The translations under genes were made by a program, and so were the position numbers. A stretch of 64,000 nt of DNA from Chlamydomonas sphaeroides (taxonomy: Eukaryota > Chlorophyta > Chlorophyceae > Chlamydomonadales > Chlamydomonadaceae), in NCBI GenBank assembly GCA_001662425.1, contig BDDC01000009.1, forward strand, positions 173,824 through 237,823. The letters run 5' to 3'. Under the pieces are notes generated by a model. It was not told the origin of the DNA. It saw only the letters and a program-made list of their open reading frames with translations, and searched no databases. Below are positions 46,736-57,679 of this stretch, in pieces. How positions within the stretch are numbered: position 1 is the stretch's first letter; each line of letters opens with the position of its first letter.

Positions 46736-46740
46736 TGTAA
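46736..46740 (+). terminator. Putative poly(A) signal of V-ATPase c'' (TGTAA)
   Basis: Plus-strand TGTAA about 590 nt after the stop of the V-ATPase gene. Confidence 0.4.
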
Positions 46741-46772
46741 CGCTGCCAACACGTGTTTGCAAGACGACGAGG

Positions 46773-46777
46773 TTACA
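46773..46777 (-). terminator. Putative poly(A) signal of CBP60-like gene (TGTAA)
   Basis: Minus-strand TGTAA about 690 nt after the stop of the CBP60-like gene, 33 bp from the plus-strand signal of its convergent neighbour. Confidence 0.35.
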
Positions 46778-47465
46778 GGCCCGTGCCGGCACGTCGCACA
46801 GTCCATATACTAGTATGTACGGCTCACACACAGCAAAACCCCCACCCCCCATCCACACCACCACCCGTGCCCTTACCCCTTGCCGATTACCGCGAGCCAA
46901 CGCGCGGCCCATCCACCCAGTGCAGGCTAGGCAGTTCGGCTGTGTCGCGCATACAAGACTGCAAGTCCAGTGACGCCCGCTCCTGCAGTCAGACGCGCCT
47001 CGCCACAGTGCCAGCGCCACGCAATGCCCTTCACCAAGTCGAGCCGAACCGACGTGCCGCTACAGCAGCTCGCGTCGTCAAAGCCCAGAGCCCAGCACCA
47101 CCTCCGAACCTCGTCGCCCTGACCGTTCGTTTGTTACCGCCCCACTGTCATGGCACCGGAACCGACGCGGCCCCGGTGCTCGAGCCGCGTTGCCCCAGTT
47201 TCCGAGGCACCCGTTCACTCTCAAGGCCGATTGCCAGTCGCCACCGCTGTTCAGCTCCAACGCGCATCAGACCGGTCACGGCGCATCCATGCACACGGCT
47301 TGCGACTTCAGCTGCATCCCTGGCCATACCCGCGGGTGCACAGTGCCTCGCCACTGGAACGCGAGCACTCGACAGCGCTGTGTTGCCCCAGCACCCAGGG
47401 CCACGGGCGCGTGCTGCGGCCCGTGGCTGCAGCCGCGGCCGCCCATAGCGTGCGCCCAGGCGGCG

Positions 47466-50400
47466 TTACTCGCCCAGGCCGCTGTCCTGGCGTATGCCCT
47501 CAAAGATCTCCTCGGGCGTGGGCTCCATGGGCGCGAAAGGCAGCCCTACCGCCAGGAAGCGCTTGAACGAATCGCTTTCGCAGCGCTTCAGCTCGCGGTT
47601 GGCCTGAGGCGGCACCAGCACCGGCGGCAGATGGGAACTGGTCAGACGGCCACGCAGCTGCAGCGGGACGCCTCGCGTTAAGCTGGAGCCCCCAAAGACG
47701 TCACAAGCAGCGTCCCCACGGACCCCCTTCCCGTCTACACGAGTGCCCATCCAAGCGCACAGGATCGCCGGTGACTGAGCTCACCTGGTTGAGGAACATG
47801 GAGCCGGAGTCCTGGTGCACAAGCGCGCGGCCGGGGGGCAGTCCGCCGGCGCCCGACACGGCGCCGGCCGACACACCCACGCCCATGCCCATGTTGCCCC
47901 CGCCTTGCTGCTGCTGCTGTAGCTGCTGCTGCTGCGCGTGGCCCATGCCCATGCCCATGCCGCCCATGCCCAACCCCATGCCGCCGCCCATTCCCATCCC
48001 CATCCCCATCCCCATGCCGCCGCCCATCATGCCCTGCTGCCCGCTGCCGTCCCCCATGCCGCCCATGGCGGAGGTGCCGGTGCTCATGCGGGACTGGTCG
48101 TTGAGCAAGAGCGTGCTCTGCACTTGCCCCGTCAGCTGCTGGTCTGACGGCTGCAGGGTCATCTGGCCCAGCGGGCCCGACAGGCCGGAGGAGGGCGAGG
48201 GGCCGATGCTGGGCGCGCCCATGAGCGGCGCGGGCTCAGGCATGCCGCCGCCCGAGAACGTGGGCTCGTTGGTGATGAAGGAAAAGTTCTGGGGCACACA
48301 ACGGCGACGGGGCGGATCAGGGGAGGATAAGGGTGGCGGAGCGACCAGAGGGGACGTATGTGAATAAATGCTACCGCAACTAGGCTAGCAGGCGGCCGCG
48401 CCCGTCTGACTGGCTTGCACGACAGGCTGCGCCATCCGTTGGCTCAAATCACAACGCCCACCTGTGCCAGGTACGTCTCGATGTCCGACGTGTCCAGCAC
48501 ATTGCCCATGGCGCTCGCCGCCGCCGTATCGCTGACCTCATGGCTTAACCGGCTGCGCGGCGTGTGCCGCCCGCGGCCTGTGGCGGCAGAGGGGCAGGAC
48601 GCGGCCACTTCGGCATGGGCTTTGCCTCGAAGAGGCCGCGCATGCATATTGCCACCGGCCACGAGGCTCCAAGGCTTGGTTACGAACCAGACGCGACACA
48701 CCCCCGAGCAAGCGGCTGACACCTGCGACCCCGCCCCGTCACCCTTCCGCCCGGCTCACTCTCAAAGTGGTACAGCGCCACCCGATTTTGCGCGCTCAGC
48801 TGCTGAAGGTCCAGTGCGGGCGGCCCGCCGCCGCCGCCGCCCAGCCCGCCGCTGCTGGGGCCCGGCTGCTGCTGTTGCATTTGCTGCATTTGCTGCTGCT
48901 GCATCTGCATCTGCTGCTGCATCTGCATCTGCTGGTGCAGCTCATCCAGCATGGCCTGGCTGGGCGTCGAGTTGCGGGAGCGCTTGCCGGTCTGCGGGGC
49001 CAAGGGCGCGCGCACGATGGTGTCACGTAATGTCACGACAGCGGTGCCCCGGCCGCCGCCCCGCCCCGTTGCCCATCCACATCCCATCCCAGCGGAACCG
49101 CCCTGCACCCACCAGGTCGGCGGACAGGTCCTGCTGCAGCTGCAGCTGCGGCTGCTGCTGGCCGCCGCCCTGCATGCCCATCTGCTGCATCATGGCCAGC
49201 TGCGACACAGCGCTCACGTCCGCCGACAGCCGCCGGTAGCGTGCCGGGCGCGACGGCGGCTGCAGAGAGCCGTCGCCGGCGGGGCTGCCCAGGCCGCCAC
49301 CGGGACCCAGCGGGCCGCTGGCGGTGGCCATGAGGTTGCTGCCGGCGGGGCCCCCGGTGCTGTCAATGCTGTTGTGCGAGTACAGCGGTGGCGAGGCCAC
49401 GCCAGCGGCTGTGGGTGGGTAACGGTATGGGGATGAGGCGGCGAGAGAGCGTGAACACAAGTCCAATAAGCCACGTGACCAGGGTCTGCTTGAGTAATGG
49501 TGACGTAGATTGGCGCAACCACATCGGCACCCACGAATATAATGTGCGTGGCCTACCTACCGTGCACCAACAGCTTTCAATTCAGTTGTTCCTGCTAGAC
49601 CCATCTTGCATGCCCACTTACCCATGTTGGGCGCGGAGGCGGTCCGGTACACGTCCGGCCCCATGTCGCCAGCGGCCAGGCCCGAGGAGATCATGGCGTG
49701 CGCCGCCAGCGAGCGGCCTGCCTTGAACGCGAACTGCTGCTGGCCGCCGCCCATGCCGCCCATGCCGCTGCCGTCGCCCCCGAAGCCGCCGCTGTTGGGG
49801 CCCTGCGCGCCGCCCTGCTGCTGGCCCATGTTGTACATGGCCTGCGCCCCCAGACTCGGCGAGTTGGGGTCCGGATACGACACGGCCGAGGAGCGGCGGC
49901 TGCGGGCGCTGTCGGCCATCATCAGCGGGTTGTTGGCCATGCCCACGCTGCCGCGCCGCGCCAGCATCTGCGCCGGCGGGGGAAGGGGGATAGTGCAAGT
50001 GTGTAAGGGCCCGGAGCGCACCTCCTAGCCCCAATCGGCGCTGGTGCGTACCCCACACACCTGCCTAGCCAGCCACCCGCTCCCCTCCTGGCTTACCGCC
50101 CCCACCCTCGCACAGACGTGACGCCCTGCCGCCGGCGGCACCTGCCCTTCACTTCCCTGCCCCTTGCTCCCTCCTTCCCCTCCCACCCACCTGGTCGTCC
50201 ATCGACATGCCGTCCGCCATCGACATGCTGGGCGTGGCGGCCATGGAGATGGACCCCCCGCCCATCATCATGCTACCGCCGCCCCCGTTGGCGGGCTCCT
50301 GCGGGGATCAGCGATGGGCCGCGGGTTTCAGCTTTCGGCGTCAGCTGTCAGCTGCGCGAGAGCCGTCGTGGCGCAGTCCCCAAACCCCTGAGTGGCACGC

Positions 50401-53339
50401 GCATGCCTGGTCAAGGAAGCGGCCCAGCGTCCCCGCTCAACGGCCCCATCGCGCACCAGCTGCTCCGATTGCACCGCCGTCCAACTGCGGTGGCCGGGTG
50501 TATGCCAGGCCATTTCCGCCATGGAGCGCCACTGCTTGAACGTCTCAGCGTCCTGACCGCCGGGGTTGCTGGTCAGCAGCAGCCGGCCCTGGGGTGTACG
50601 CTGCACCAGGCCTGCAGCACAAGACAACCGAGTGTAGCGGATGAGGGGACCGCACCAAAGGCCCAACGCAGCCATGCCGACGGCAGCTGCGCATGCACCC
50701 CGCGCCACCTGCCACTGCACAGTCAGCGGTGGCCCGCCTAGCCGAGCCCGTTCTTCACCGCACCCAAGCCTTGTTCCCCCTCCCCTGCACTCACCCAGCG
50801 GGCGGTCCATGTTGACCTGGCCCTGCTTGCAGTTGAACAGGACGCCCTGCGTCATGCCGTCGTCCACCCACCACGCGCGCTGCGCGATGTCGTCGTACAC
50901 CACGCGCTCCGCCAGCACCTCGCGCAGGTAGTCCCACTTGTGCTTGTGCTTGCCCTTCATGTTGAGCAGCTCGAGCATCTGGCAGCGCGCACGGTGCAAG
51001 GCGCCGAGGACCATCAGGCGGCTGCTCGACCGATGCCACAGGCATGGCGCCTAACGCTTTGCCCTCGGTGGCAGGGCGGTAAGGTGAGCGCGGGGAGGCC
51101 ACCGCAGCGGGGTGCCTGGTTAGCACCGGCTCACCTTGTTCTCCACCTGCCGGTTCTGGTCCGCGTACACCATGAGCTGCTTCAGCTGCTCCACTGCGGG
51201 TACCGGGCCAGGCGGCGGAGGCGCGGTGCCGTTGAGAAGAGAACCAAGCATGGCGTGCACCCAACCGAGTGCTCCCGCCCTTGGCTCTACCTCTACCATG
51301 TGCCGCTGCTGGCGCGCTGCTTTGCTGCCGCATGCGCGTGGCCACGCGCCCTCCTCAGCCCCGGCTGGCCATTGCCTCCCCTCCGCCCAAAGCCTGCAGC
51401 AGTGACGCCGCACCCGTCTCGATGGTGCTGTATGGGCAGTCCAGGTGCTGCTGGATTTCGCGCAGGCGCTGTGCGGTGATGGAGCCAATGTGCTTCAGCT
51501 TGGTCAGCTCGTCCTTGTAGTGAGGGTACTCGGACTTGCGGTAGTCATTGAGCGCGCGCTGCGTCTTGACCTGCAGCCACACCGCAGCAGGCCCCGCCAA
51601 AGAACATGGTAAGCGGCAGAGGAGCGTACTCCGTCCGCACGACCGGGGCTCAGGCCGTCCCTGGCGCATGTGCTCGCCGCAACTCAGCGCTAGGGCACGG
51701 CAGTACAAGGCAACGGCAAGGGCGCTGCATCCGAGCTAGGCCCCCATGGGCCGCCATCTGGCACTCACAATGAACTTCCCCGACACCGACGGCCGCACGT
51801 TGTCGACCGGGCTGAGGTGGCCATAGCCCTCGCGCCGCACCGCGCGGGCCATGAGCCGGAAGGTGCTGAGGGCCGGAGCCGAGGGGCCGCCAATGTCAGG
51901 GCGCGGCCGGAAGGGTGCAGGGGCGCAGCTCGAGCCTGAGCCCGGGCCCGCTGCGCAACACGCCACCCCGTCAAGTGCCGTGCTGCGGCGCGCACCTGTA
52001 GGTCTCGTTGTTGAGGTGGAACGTGTCGTTCTTGTCGGTCACACACACGTCGGGCAGCTTGACCTGCCCCTCCGTCATCCGCAAGTACAGGCGGCCGTCC
52101 GCCTCCGTCTTGGAGCCGGCCTGGTACGCGCCCAGCAGTACGCTCTCCTGTGGGGGCGTGCCCTCGTTCCGTTGGAAAGCGAGCACAGCGAAGATGCGCA
52201 GCGGCAACCTGCCTGCGCCCGACCCACATGCGCTGTACCGACATATGCATGGTGCTTGACCTCTGGCCCCACACACGCCAGGCCGTGCCGCCGACCCCAC
52301 CCACATGAAACACAGCCCCCTGCCCTACACCCCCATCTTTGCCACTTCAAAGCATATAGCTCGGGCGTGCATCGTTGCCTCCCCCGCGTCCAGCGCGCAT
52401 GCGATCCTGGCCGCTAAGTCCCCTGACCCACATCGTCGTTCTTAAGCAGCTCCTTGACGTGGCCGTAGTTGTTGGGCGCCGTCTCCGAGTACGAGTCGCC
52501 GTCCACCACCGACACCTGCGCCCAGCGACAAGCACAACCGCGACCATAGGAACAGGTGACCGCCGAATCGGGGCATGCTGCGCGTGTCCTGCTCATCGCA
52601 CGGTTCCGGTGTGTGGCTGGAGCGCCCGCCATTAGCATCCCTTCACGCCTCCCGCTCGGCTCCGCGCAGATTCGCTGGCACGCTGTCTGGGTAAGCTGCC
52701 GGCCGCTTCATCCGCATCTTCCGGCAGCGCCCGTCCAGGGGACGGGGTGGCACGCTGTCCAATATCGCTGCGCCTGGCTGGGCCTGGCTGGGCCGGCCCT
52801 GGCCCTGCTTGCTGTGTGTCCCCGCCAGGACTGCCCCGCACGCTGTCGCAGCGGCGTTCTGTTCAATCTTGCGCTCGCTGCGGTTCAGGCGAACCCAGGG
52901 GGAGGCCCTGAGGCCCCGCCACGCACCGCGATCTCCACGCTGGGCAGGGCCTCCGGTTGGCCGGTGCGCAGGTTGATGAGTTCCAGGTACACGTCCGCCT
53001 CGCACTTGGCCTTGAGCACCTGGGAGCGGAAAGGGGATGGTTGGGAATCCAGCAGAGTGTTACAGCTCGCCGGCTGGAGCTGACCATGGGAGAGTCAAGG
53101 GCCAGGAGGGAGCTTGCGCAGAGGCGCGGCCTGAAGGCGCCTCGGGTGACGCATACCCCCTTTACCCCGGCTGAAGCCGTGCCTGACCGTGCGCCCCGGC
53201 TCCCGCTTCCCGCCCCCGCCTGCGCATCCCTCCCCGAGATACAGCGCACCTGGCCGTCCGCGTAGGCCTCGTCGAAGTTATCCTCCTCGCGGCACTTCTT
53301 GTTGGGGTTATTTCTGCACAGCTGGCATTCCTTGCGCAT
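47466..53339 (-). CDS. CBP60/SARD1-like protein with Met/Gln/Gly-rich C-terminus
   Basis: 936 residues from the ATG at 53339; 16 phase-consistent exons: 53339-53250, 53019-52927, 52515-52432, 52147-51996, 51865-51769, 51570-51414, 51193-51135, 50978-50795, 50611-50457, 50298-50191, 49967-49622, 49408-49113, 48991-48760, 48577-48462, 48288-47785, 47603-47466. Residues about 30-305 follow the plant calmodulin-binding protein 60 layout: an opening beta block (AKCEADVYLELINLRTG, SVVDGDSYSE), a second (RLYLRMTEGQVKLPDV, TFRLMARAV), then the helical part (YKDELTKLKHIGSITAQRL, TVEQLKQLMVYADQNRQ, KWDYLREVLAERVVYDD). CBP60g/SARD1 are DNA-binding immune regulators in land plants; the role here is unknown. 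C5, C8 and C16 form a Cys cluster. The C-terminal half is low complexity (Gly/Met runs, Met/Gln runs, Ser patches). The N-terminus may be longer: 53353-53760 has helical coding potential (VQQFSRVFAGVLLPTVTEQA) that I could not join in phase. Confidence 0.7.
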
Positions 53340-53352
53340 GCACCCCAAGAAC

Positions 53353-54645
53353 CTGCGGTGTGTGCGCTTTCGTCAAGTTCTCATGCATGAAAGCATCTGC
53401 AGCGACCTGGGGAGGGATGGCGGCATGCTGCCATGCGCGGCGACGGTCAGACTCGCCGGCAGCGATGCGTGAAGCGCAGAGCATAAGAGTCCGTTATCCG
53501 CTGCTCCTGGACGTGCTGACCGAGCAACTGCAGCGTCCTGGAGTATGCTGCAGAGTAAGCCTGCTCGGTGACTGTGGGTAGCAGCACGCCCGCGAACACG
53601 CGGCTAAATTGCTGCACACGAGCTCCCACATACTCCTGCGCGGTGGGGCCAGGGGGCTTGCAGCCTCTGCGAACGCTTGCGGGAGACCGCCCTCAATTTC
53701 TGACCTCGAGAGCGGGACCGTTGACGCCCGTGAGAGCTGGCGGGCGTGGAACAGGCTCCATGCTGTAACCTAGAGAAAGGCCGTATCAACTAGGATGCGC
53801 TCGCAAGGGCGCCATTCTGGGTTACGAAGGCTTGATTGAGTTAACGCCCCGCCATCGTGTCTTTTCAGTGGTGCTATATGCAGGAAAGGTGACCGGACGG
53901 TGGGGCTTGTGCGGGAGACACAAGGGGCCAGGTGTACGGCACACACAACGACAGCGCACTGCCCCCCTTCCCCCATAGCGCATATTCAGGGATGCATGGG
54001 CATTTGCAGAGGGGCTGGTGCGGAGAAACTGGCTGCGCGGGCTGTGACCAACCGCGACTCGTCTTGCGGCGAGGTGCGGCGCCTTCGCCTTGCAGCTACC
54101 GCCCGCCCCTCCTCCTCGACGTCAAGCGTCCACCGCCGCCCCCCCCCCTTCTGGCCACACCCACCTCCTAGTGATAGGGCCGGACAGCCCACAGACATGC
54201 CAGCGGCGCTCATCCCCCAAACGCGCGCACGAGGGCGCATGCGCCTCGGTCTAACCGATGGCCTCGGCCTCAGCCGACCCAGGAGAACAGGTGCTCAGGA
54301 GGGCGGACCCTGTACTCTCCGGGCTGCCAGTACTGGCTGACGTCTCAGGTACCTTCCACTGACTTCCACACACACGCGAGCTCCCCGTGCTCCTTCCCAT
54401 GTATGAGGGCACTGTCCGGCATAGCTCCAACCCAGCGCAACCTGCCGCACACCCCTCGCCACAAGTAGCCCCAAGCCCGTACCGTACGACCCAGGGTGCT
54501 TCGCCTTGGGGCAACTTGTGAATCACTTCCTGCAGGTGTAGTGTTTGTCGAAGACCCCGCAGTAACGCCACCATCCTGCTCCCCTGGCGAGCTGCCCGAC
54601 GCGCCCAACCACAAGATGCCCGCAGTAGCCGCCTGCTGCTGCGTA
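53353..54645. other. Region upstream of the CBP60-like gene; possible unjoined 5' exons
   Basis: On the minus strand, 53447-53650 encodes a plausible helical segment ending before a stop at about 53440, and an ATG near 53760 opens MEPVPRPPALTG before a GTCAGA donor. These could be 5' exons of the CBP60-like gene, but phases did not close. The rest to 54645 holds its promoter and the 3' flank of the plastid-protein gene; nothing else is recognised. Confidence 0.4.
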
Positions 54646-57540
54646 CTACCGCCTGCTAGGTATGACGAAATCGAAGGCCTTGCCGGGTTTCCCGCACTCG
54701 TACGTGCTGCGGGGCAGGCGGCGGGGCAAGGATACCACGAGGTCAGGCGCCTGACAGATCAATGCTGCGCAGCCCAGGCCGCAGGACGACAACGGCGACG
54801 GTTCACGGCACAGCAAGCGGTAGGCCGGCGTCGCTGGAAACCCACTGCTGGCAGCCCATGCGCGCAACGCGGCGGCTCACCATTGTCTCGAGCAGCTCTT
54901 GGCCATGCGCGCCTTGTCCTTGGGCAGGATGGAGAAGCCGCTCTCGTCCTTGACCTGGCCGCAAGAGCAGGCGCAGACGGCAGCACGCCACACCTCTGGG
55001 CTCCGCCCAGCAAAGCAGCGGACAGCCCGATCAGCAGCAGGTAACCCCTTTGGGGCACCCGCTCCCGCGCATGGCCTGCATGCTTGTCAACACCTCCCAC
55101 AGTAGGTCAAGGGGCCGCCATGCTGCACCAGGCAGTGCCTGGCCCCAGTCAGGCACCGGCATCGCCCCATGCCGCCAGCCCCTGCCCCACGGCCACGGGC
55201 CCCCATTGCCCCACGCACCCATCCCCACTGCTCCTGCGCAACCCATCATGCGGCACCGCCGCGTTGGCCCCACCCACGCTGTGCCGGCACCTGCTCCGGC
55301 ACCAGGCTGTGGGGCCCCGGCCCCGGCGCACCTGCTTGCTGTACGCGTCCAGGGACTCGTTGCAGGCTGCCTCGCAGGCGGTGCGGCAGGTGTCCTTGAG
55401 CTCCGTGCCCTCCGCCTTCCTGCGCACGGACACAGCGGACAGGGCCAGGCACGTCGGCAGCCAGCAGGCAGGCGGTGCCGCACGCCAGCAGGATGCGCGC
55501 TGCCAATCCACGTCCGAACGCCCGCACGGGGCCGGCCGTCCGGGCACCGCTGCGCGTGGAGGCGAGGCCCCACAGCATGTGCGAGACAAGAATTCTGGCC
55601 GCCCCTGCCGAAGGCAGCCCCCCGCTAGCGGGCCTTGCCGCCCCAGGTGACTGGCGCCCCTGCTCCGTGGCGGGCTGCGCCCGGCAATGGAGCGCCCATG
55701 CCCCAGCGGTGCCGTTGAGGCGACTAGCCGCATGTAGGGGGGTCAACGCGGGAGGAAGGCCACGCCTGCGCGGACCTCAGGCGCCGCTCATGCGCTCGGG
55801 GCCGCTGCCCCACACCGCCCCTCGGGCCGCACCTGCACACCCGGTCCTTGGAGTACAGCGCCTGCATGGGAGGGGGATGTACCGAGCGGGAAGGAGCAGG
55901 CGGCGGCAGTCGTGGCAGATTGCTGATGTGCGGTGGCGGTGGCGATGGCGATGGCGATGGCGATGGCGATGGCGATGGCGATGGCGATGGCGATGGTGGT
56001 GGCCGTGGCGGTGGCGGAGGCGTGCAGCCCAAGCGATGCGCGCACCCGCCAGCATAAGGCCGGCGGGACACAGGCCCACGGTACCTGCCTGGGCAGTGGC
56101 GCGCGCTGTGCGCTTGTGCTGCCCAGGCCCACGGGACACCCGACACGCCAGGACAACCAACAGCCCCGCGCGTTGCACCCCTGCCCTCCACCTCGCAACC
56201 CCCGCCCGGCCCCCGCCCTCACCTTGTCGCCCGTGGGGAGCCCCTGGAACTGCGGGCTCTCCTGCCCCACGTCCACCGCCCCCACGCAAGCGCTGACCGT
56301 GAAGCCCTTGCGCCGCGAAACCACCTTCTCGCCCTGCAGCGTCTCAATCAGGAACTTCTTCTGCAGGCCAGCAGGGGCAGGGCAGCGCATGGCGTGGAGG
56401 ACGTGGAGGGAAGCGAGAGCCTCCGAGACCCAGCTCAGCAGCAGCTTGGCAAGGACGGAGTGGGGCCGTAGCAGGGGACGTGGGGACCGCTGGCGCCAGG
56501 CGGCCGCGGAGGCGAGCCCCACGTGTGTGCAAGGAGCGCGGCCCAGCCCAGTGCCGACCACCGCCACACAACCCGCGCCCGGTCGGCCCCCGCAGCAGGC
56601 CGTGAAATGGGGCGCTGCTTCCCAGCGGTCGGGTCGGCTGTAGCGCGAGCCAGTGTGCATGTGCTGCGGCCAAGGAGCACGCGCCTCGCCCTCGGCCGCA
56701 GCTCAGCGCCGGCAGCAGCGGGCGGCCAGGGATGGACCCAGGGACGAGGCCTCGCTCGGGACTCACGAAGGTGGTGCCGTACAGGGTGAACGGCGTGATG
56801 GGGTCCCGCTCCTCGGCCACCTCGTCACCGCCGCCGAAGAAGCCCGCCGACAGGTCCGCCAGCGGCTGCGCGCCGCCGCCCGGCCGCGACGCAGCGGCGG
56901 AAGAGGACGCCGCTGCCTCGCATGCTGCTGCCTGCTGGTCGTGGGGTGGATAGGCCAAGGTACATGTTATGGTGGAGGAGGTCGCGCGGGAAAGGGGTCG
57001 ATCGTTTGGATGCGGGAGGCACGCTGGGGGTGCGGGGAGTGCGTGGGAGTCTTGCTGGCTGCCTGGGAGCGGCAGGCCCTGGCCTTGGCCGCCGGCTGCC
57101 TGCCAGCCCGCCTGCGCTGCGCTCGTGGCTGCTCCTCGTGTGCTGAATGATAGTGCGTAGCGTGGGCAGCGATCGTGTGATCTGTCCGGCCTCACCCGGT
57201 CAGGCGTCGACGCAAAGCTCGTCGACGCTAGCGCCGGTGCACCGGCGGACACGACAAGGCTAATCGCCACAGCTGACGCCGCGACCAGCGACGTTATGGA
57301 AGTCGGCGCACATGCTGCTGAAACGTCGTCTCGCGAAACGAGGGGAGCGACAAGCCTTGCGTGCGCATGCCACGTCGTTTGTCGGTGTGCGGTGCTCGCC
57401 GTGCCTCGCGCGGCCGGTCCGCGTGATGTGAGCATAGCGAATGCGTTCTGCGGGTCTGTGCGGTGCTTGGGTCGGTCCGGTTGCAAAGCGCGATCGCGCT
57501 CACTTGCATGAGGCGACGAAGCTGAGGTCGGCACAGCCAT
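54646..57540 (-). CDS. Predicted plastid-targeted Cys-rich protein, unknown function
   Basis: 300 residues, seven exons: 57540-57196, 56934-56767, 56360-56223, 55861-55833, 55419-55332, 54954-54881, 54706-54646. The first about 110 residues are Ser/Thr/Ala/Arg-rich, a transit-peptide composition, then comes a hydrophobic stretch ending in an Ala-x-Ala-like site (VAISLVVSAGAPALAS), which suggests passage to the thylakoid lumen or membrane. The mature part has blocks that look conserved: ERDPITPFTLYGTTFKKF, VVSRRKGFTVSACVGAVD, QGLPTGDKALYSKDRVCR, CRTACEAACNES, KSCSRQCTYECGKPGKAFDF and VIPSRR at the end. The many cysteines could bind a cofactor or form disulfides. I recall similar proteins in green plants but cannot name the gene. 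One exon has only 29 nt. Start choice is uncertain; an ATG within the transit region is the alternative. It is head-to-head with PUM3. Confidence 0.75.
55943..55996. repeat. (GATGGC)n hexanucleotide repeat
   Basis: Eight to nine uninterrupted GATGGC units lie in intron 3 of the plastid-protein gene, flanked by related GGTGGC units. Likely length-polymorphic. Confidence 0.9.
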
Positions 57541-57679
57541 TCCTAGCAAAAAATAACATGCACTTTGCTCAGGCGATATACTGCTATCACTGTCGTCACT
57601 TGTGATATTGCCCTCCCGTGTGCAGCGCGTCTCGTGTCGAGCCGGCCGCCTGCTGGACTCCTAGAAGCAGCTTGGCCGC
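57541..57679. promoter_or_regulatory. Compact divergent promoter, plastid protein / PUM3
   Basis: Only 139 bp separate the two chosen start codons. It is clearly AT-richer than its surroundings (for example AAAAAATAACATG and GATATACTGCTATC on the plus strand). Both genes must share this space for promoters and leaders unless the plastid-protein start is further inside its gene. Confidence 0.5.

Larger units (their letters stand above)
46151..47465. other. Convergent intergenic region (V-ATPase c'' / CBP60-like)
   Basis: The two genes converge here. TGTAA on the plus strand (46736-46740) and on the minus strand (46773-46777) are candidate poly(A) signals for the two transcripts, so their tails would overlap or meet. 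No gene is seen between. Confidence 0.5.

Noticed and set aside
53440..53760. Upstream exons of the CBP60-like gene (helical segment plus an ATG near 53760)
   Set aside because: The coding character is reasonable, but no donor/acceptor pair joined them in phase to the exon at 53352-53250, so I left them out of the CDS.
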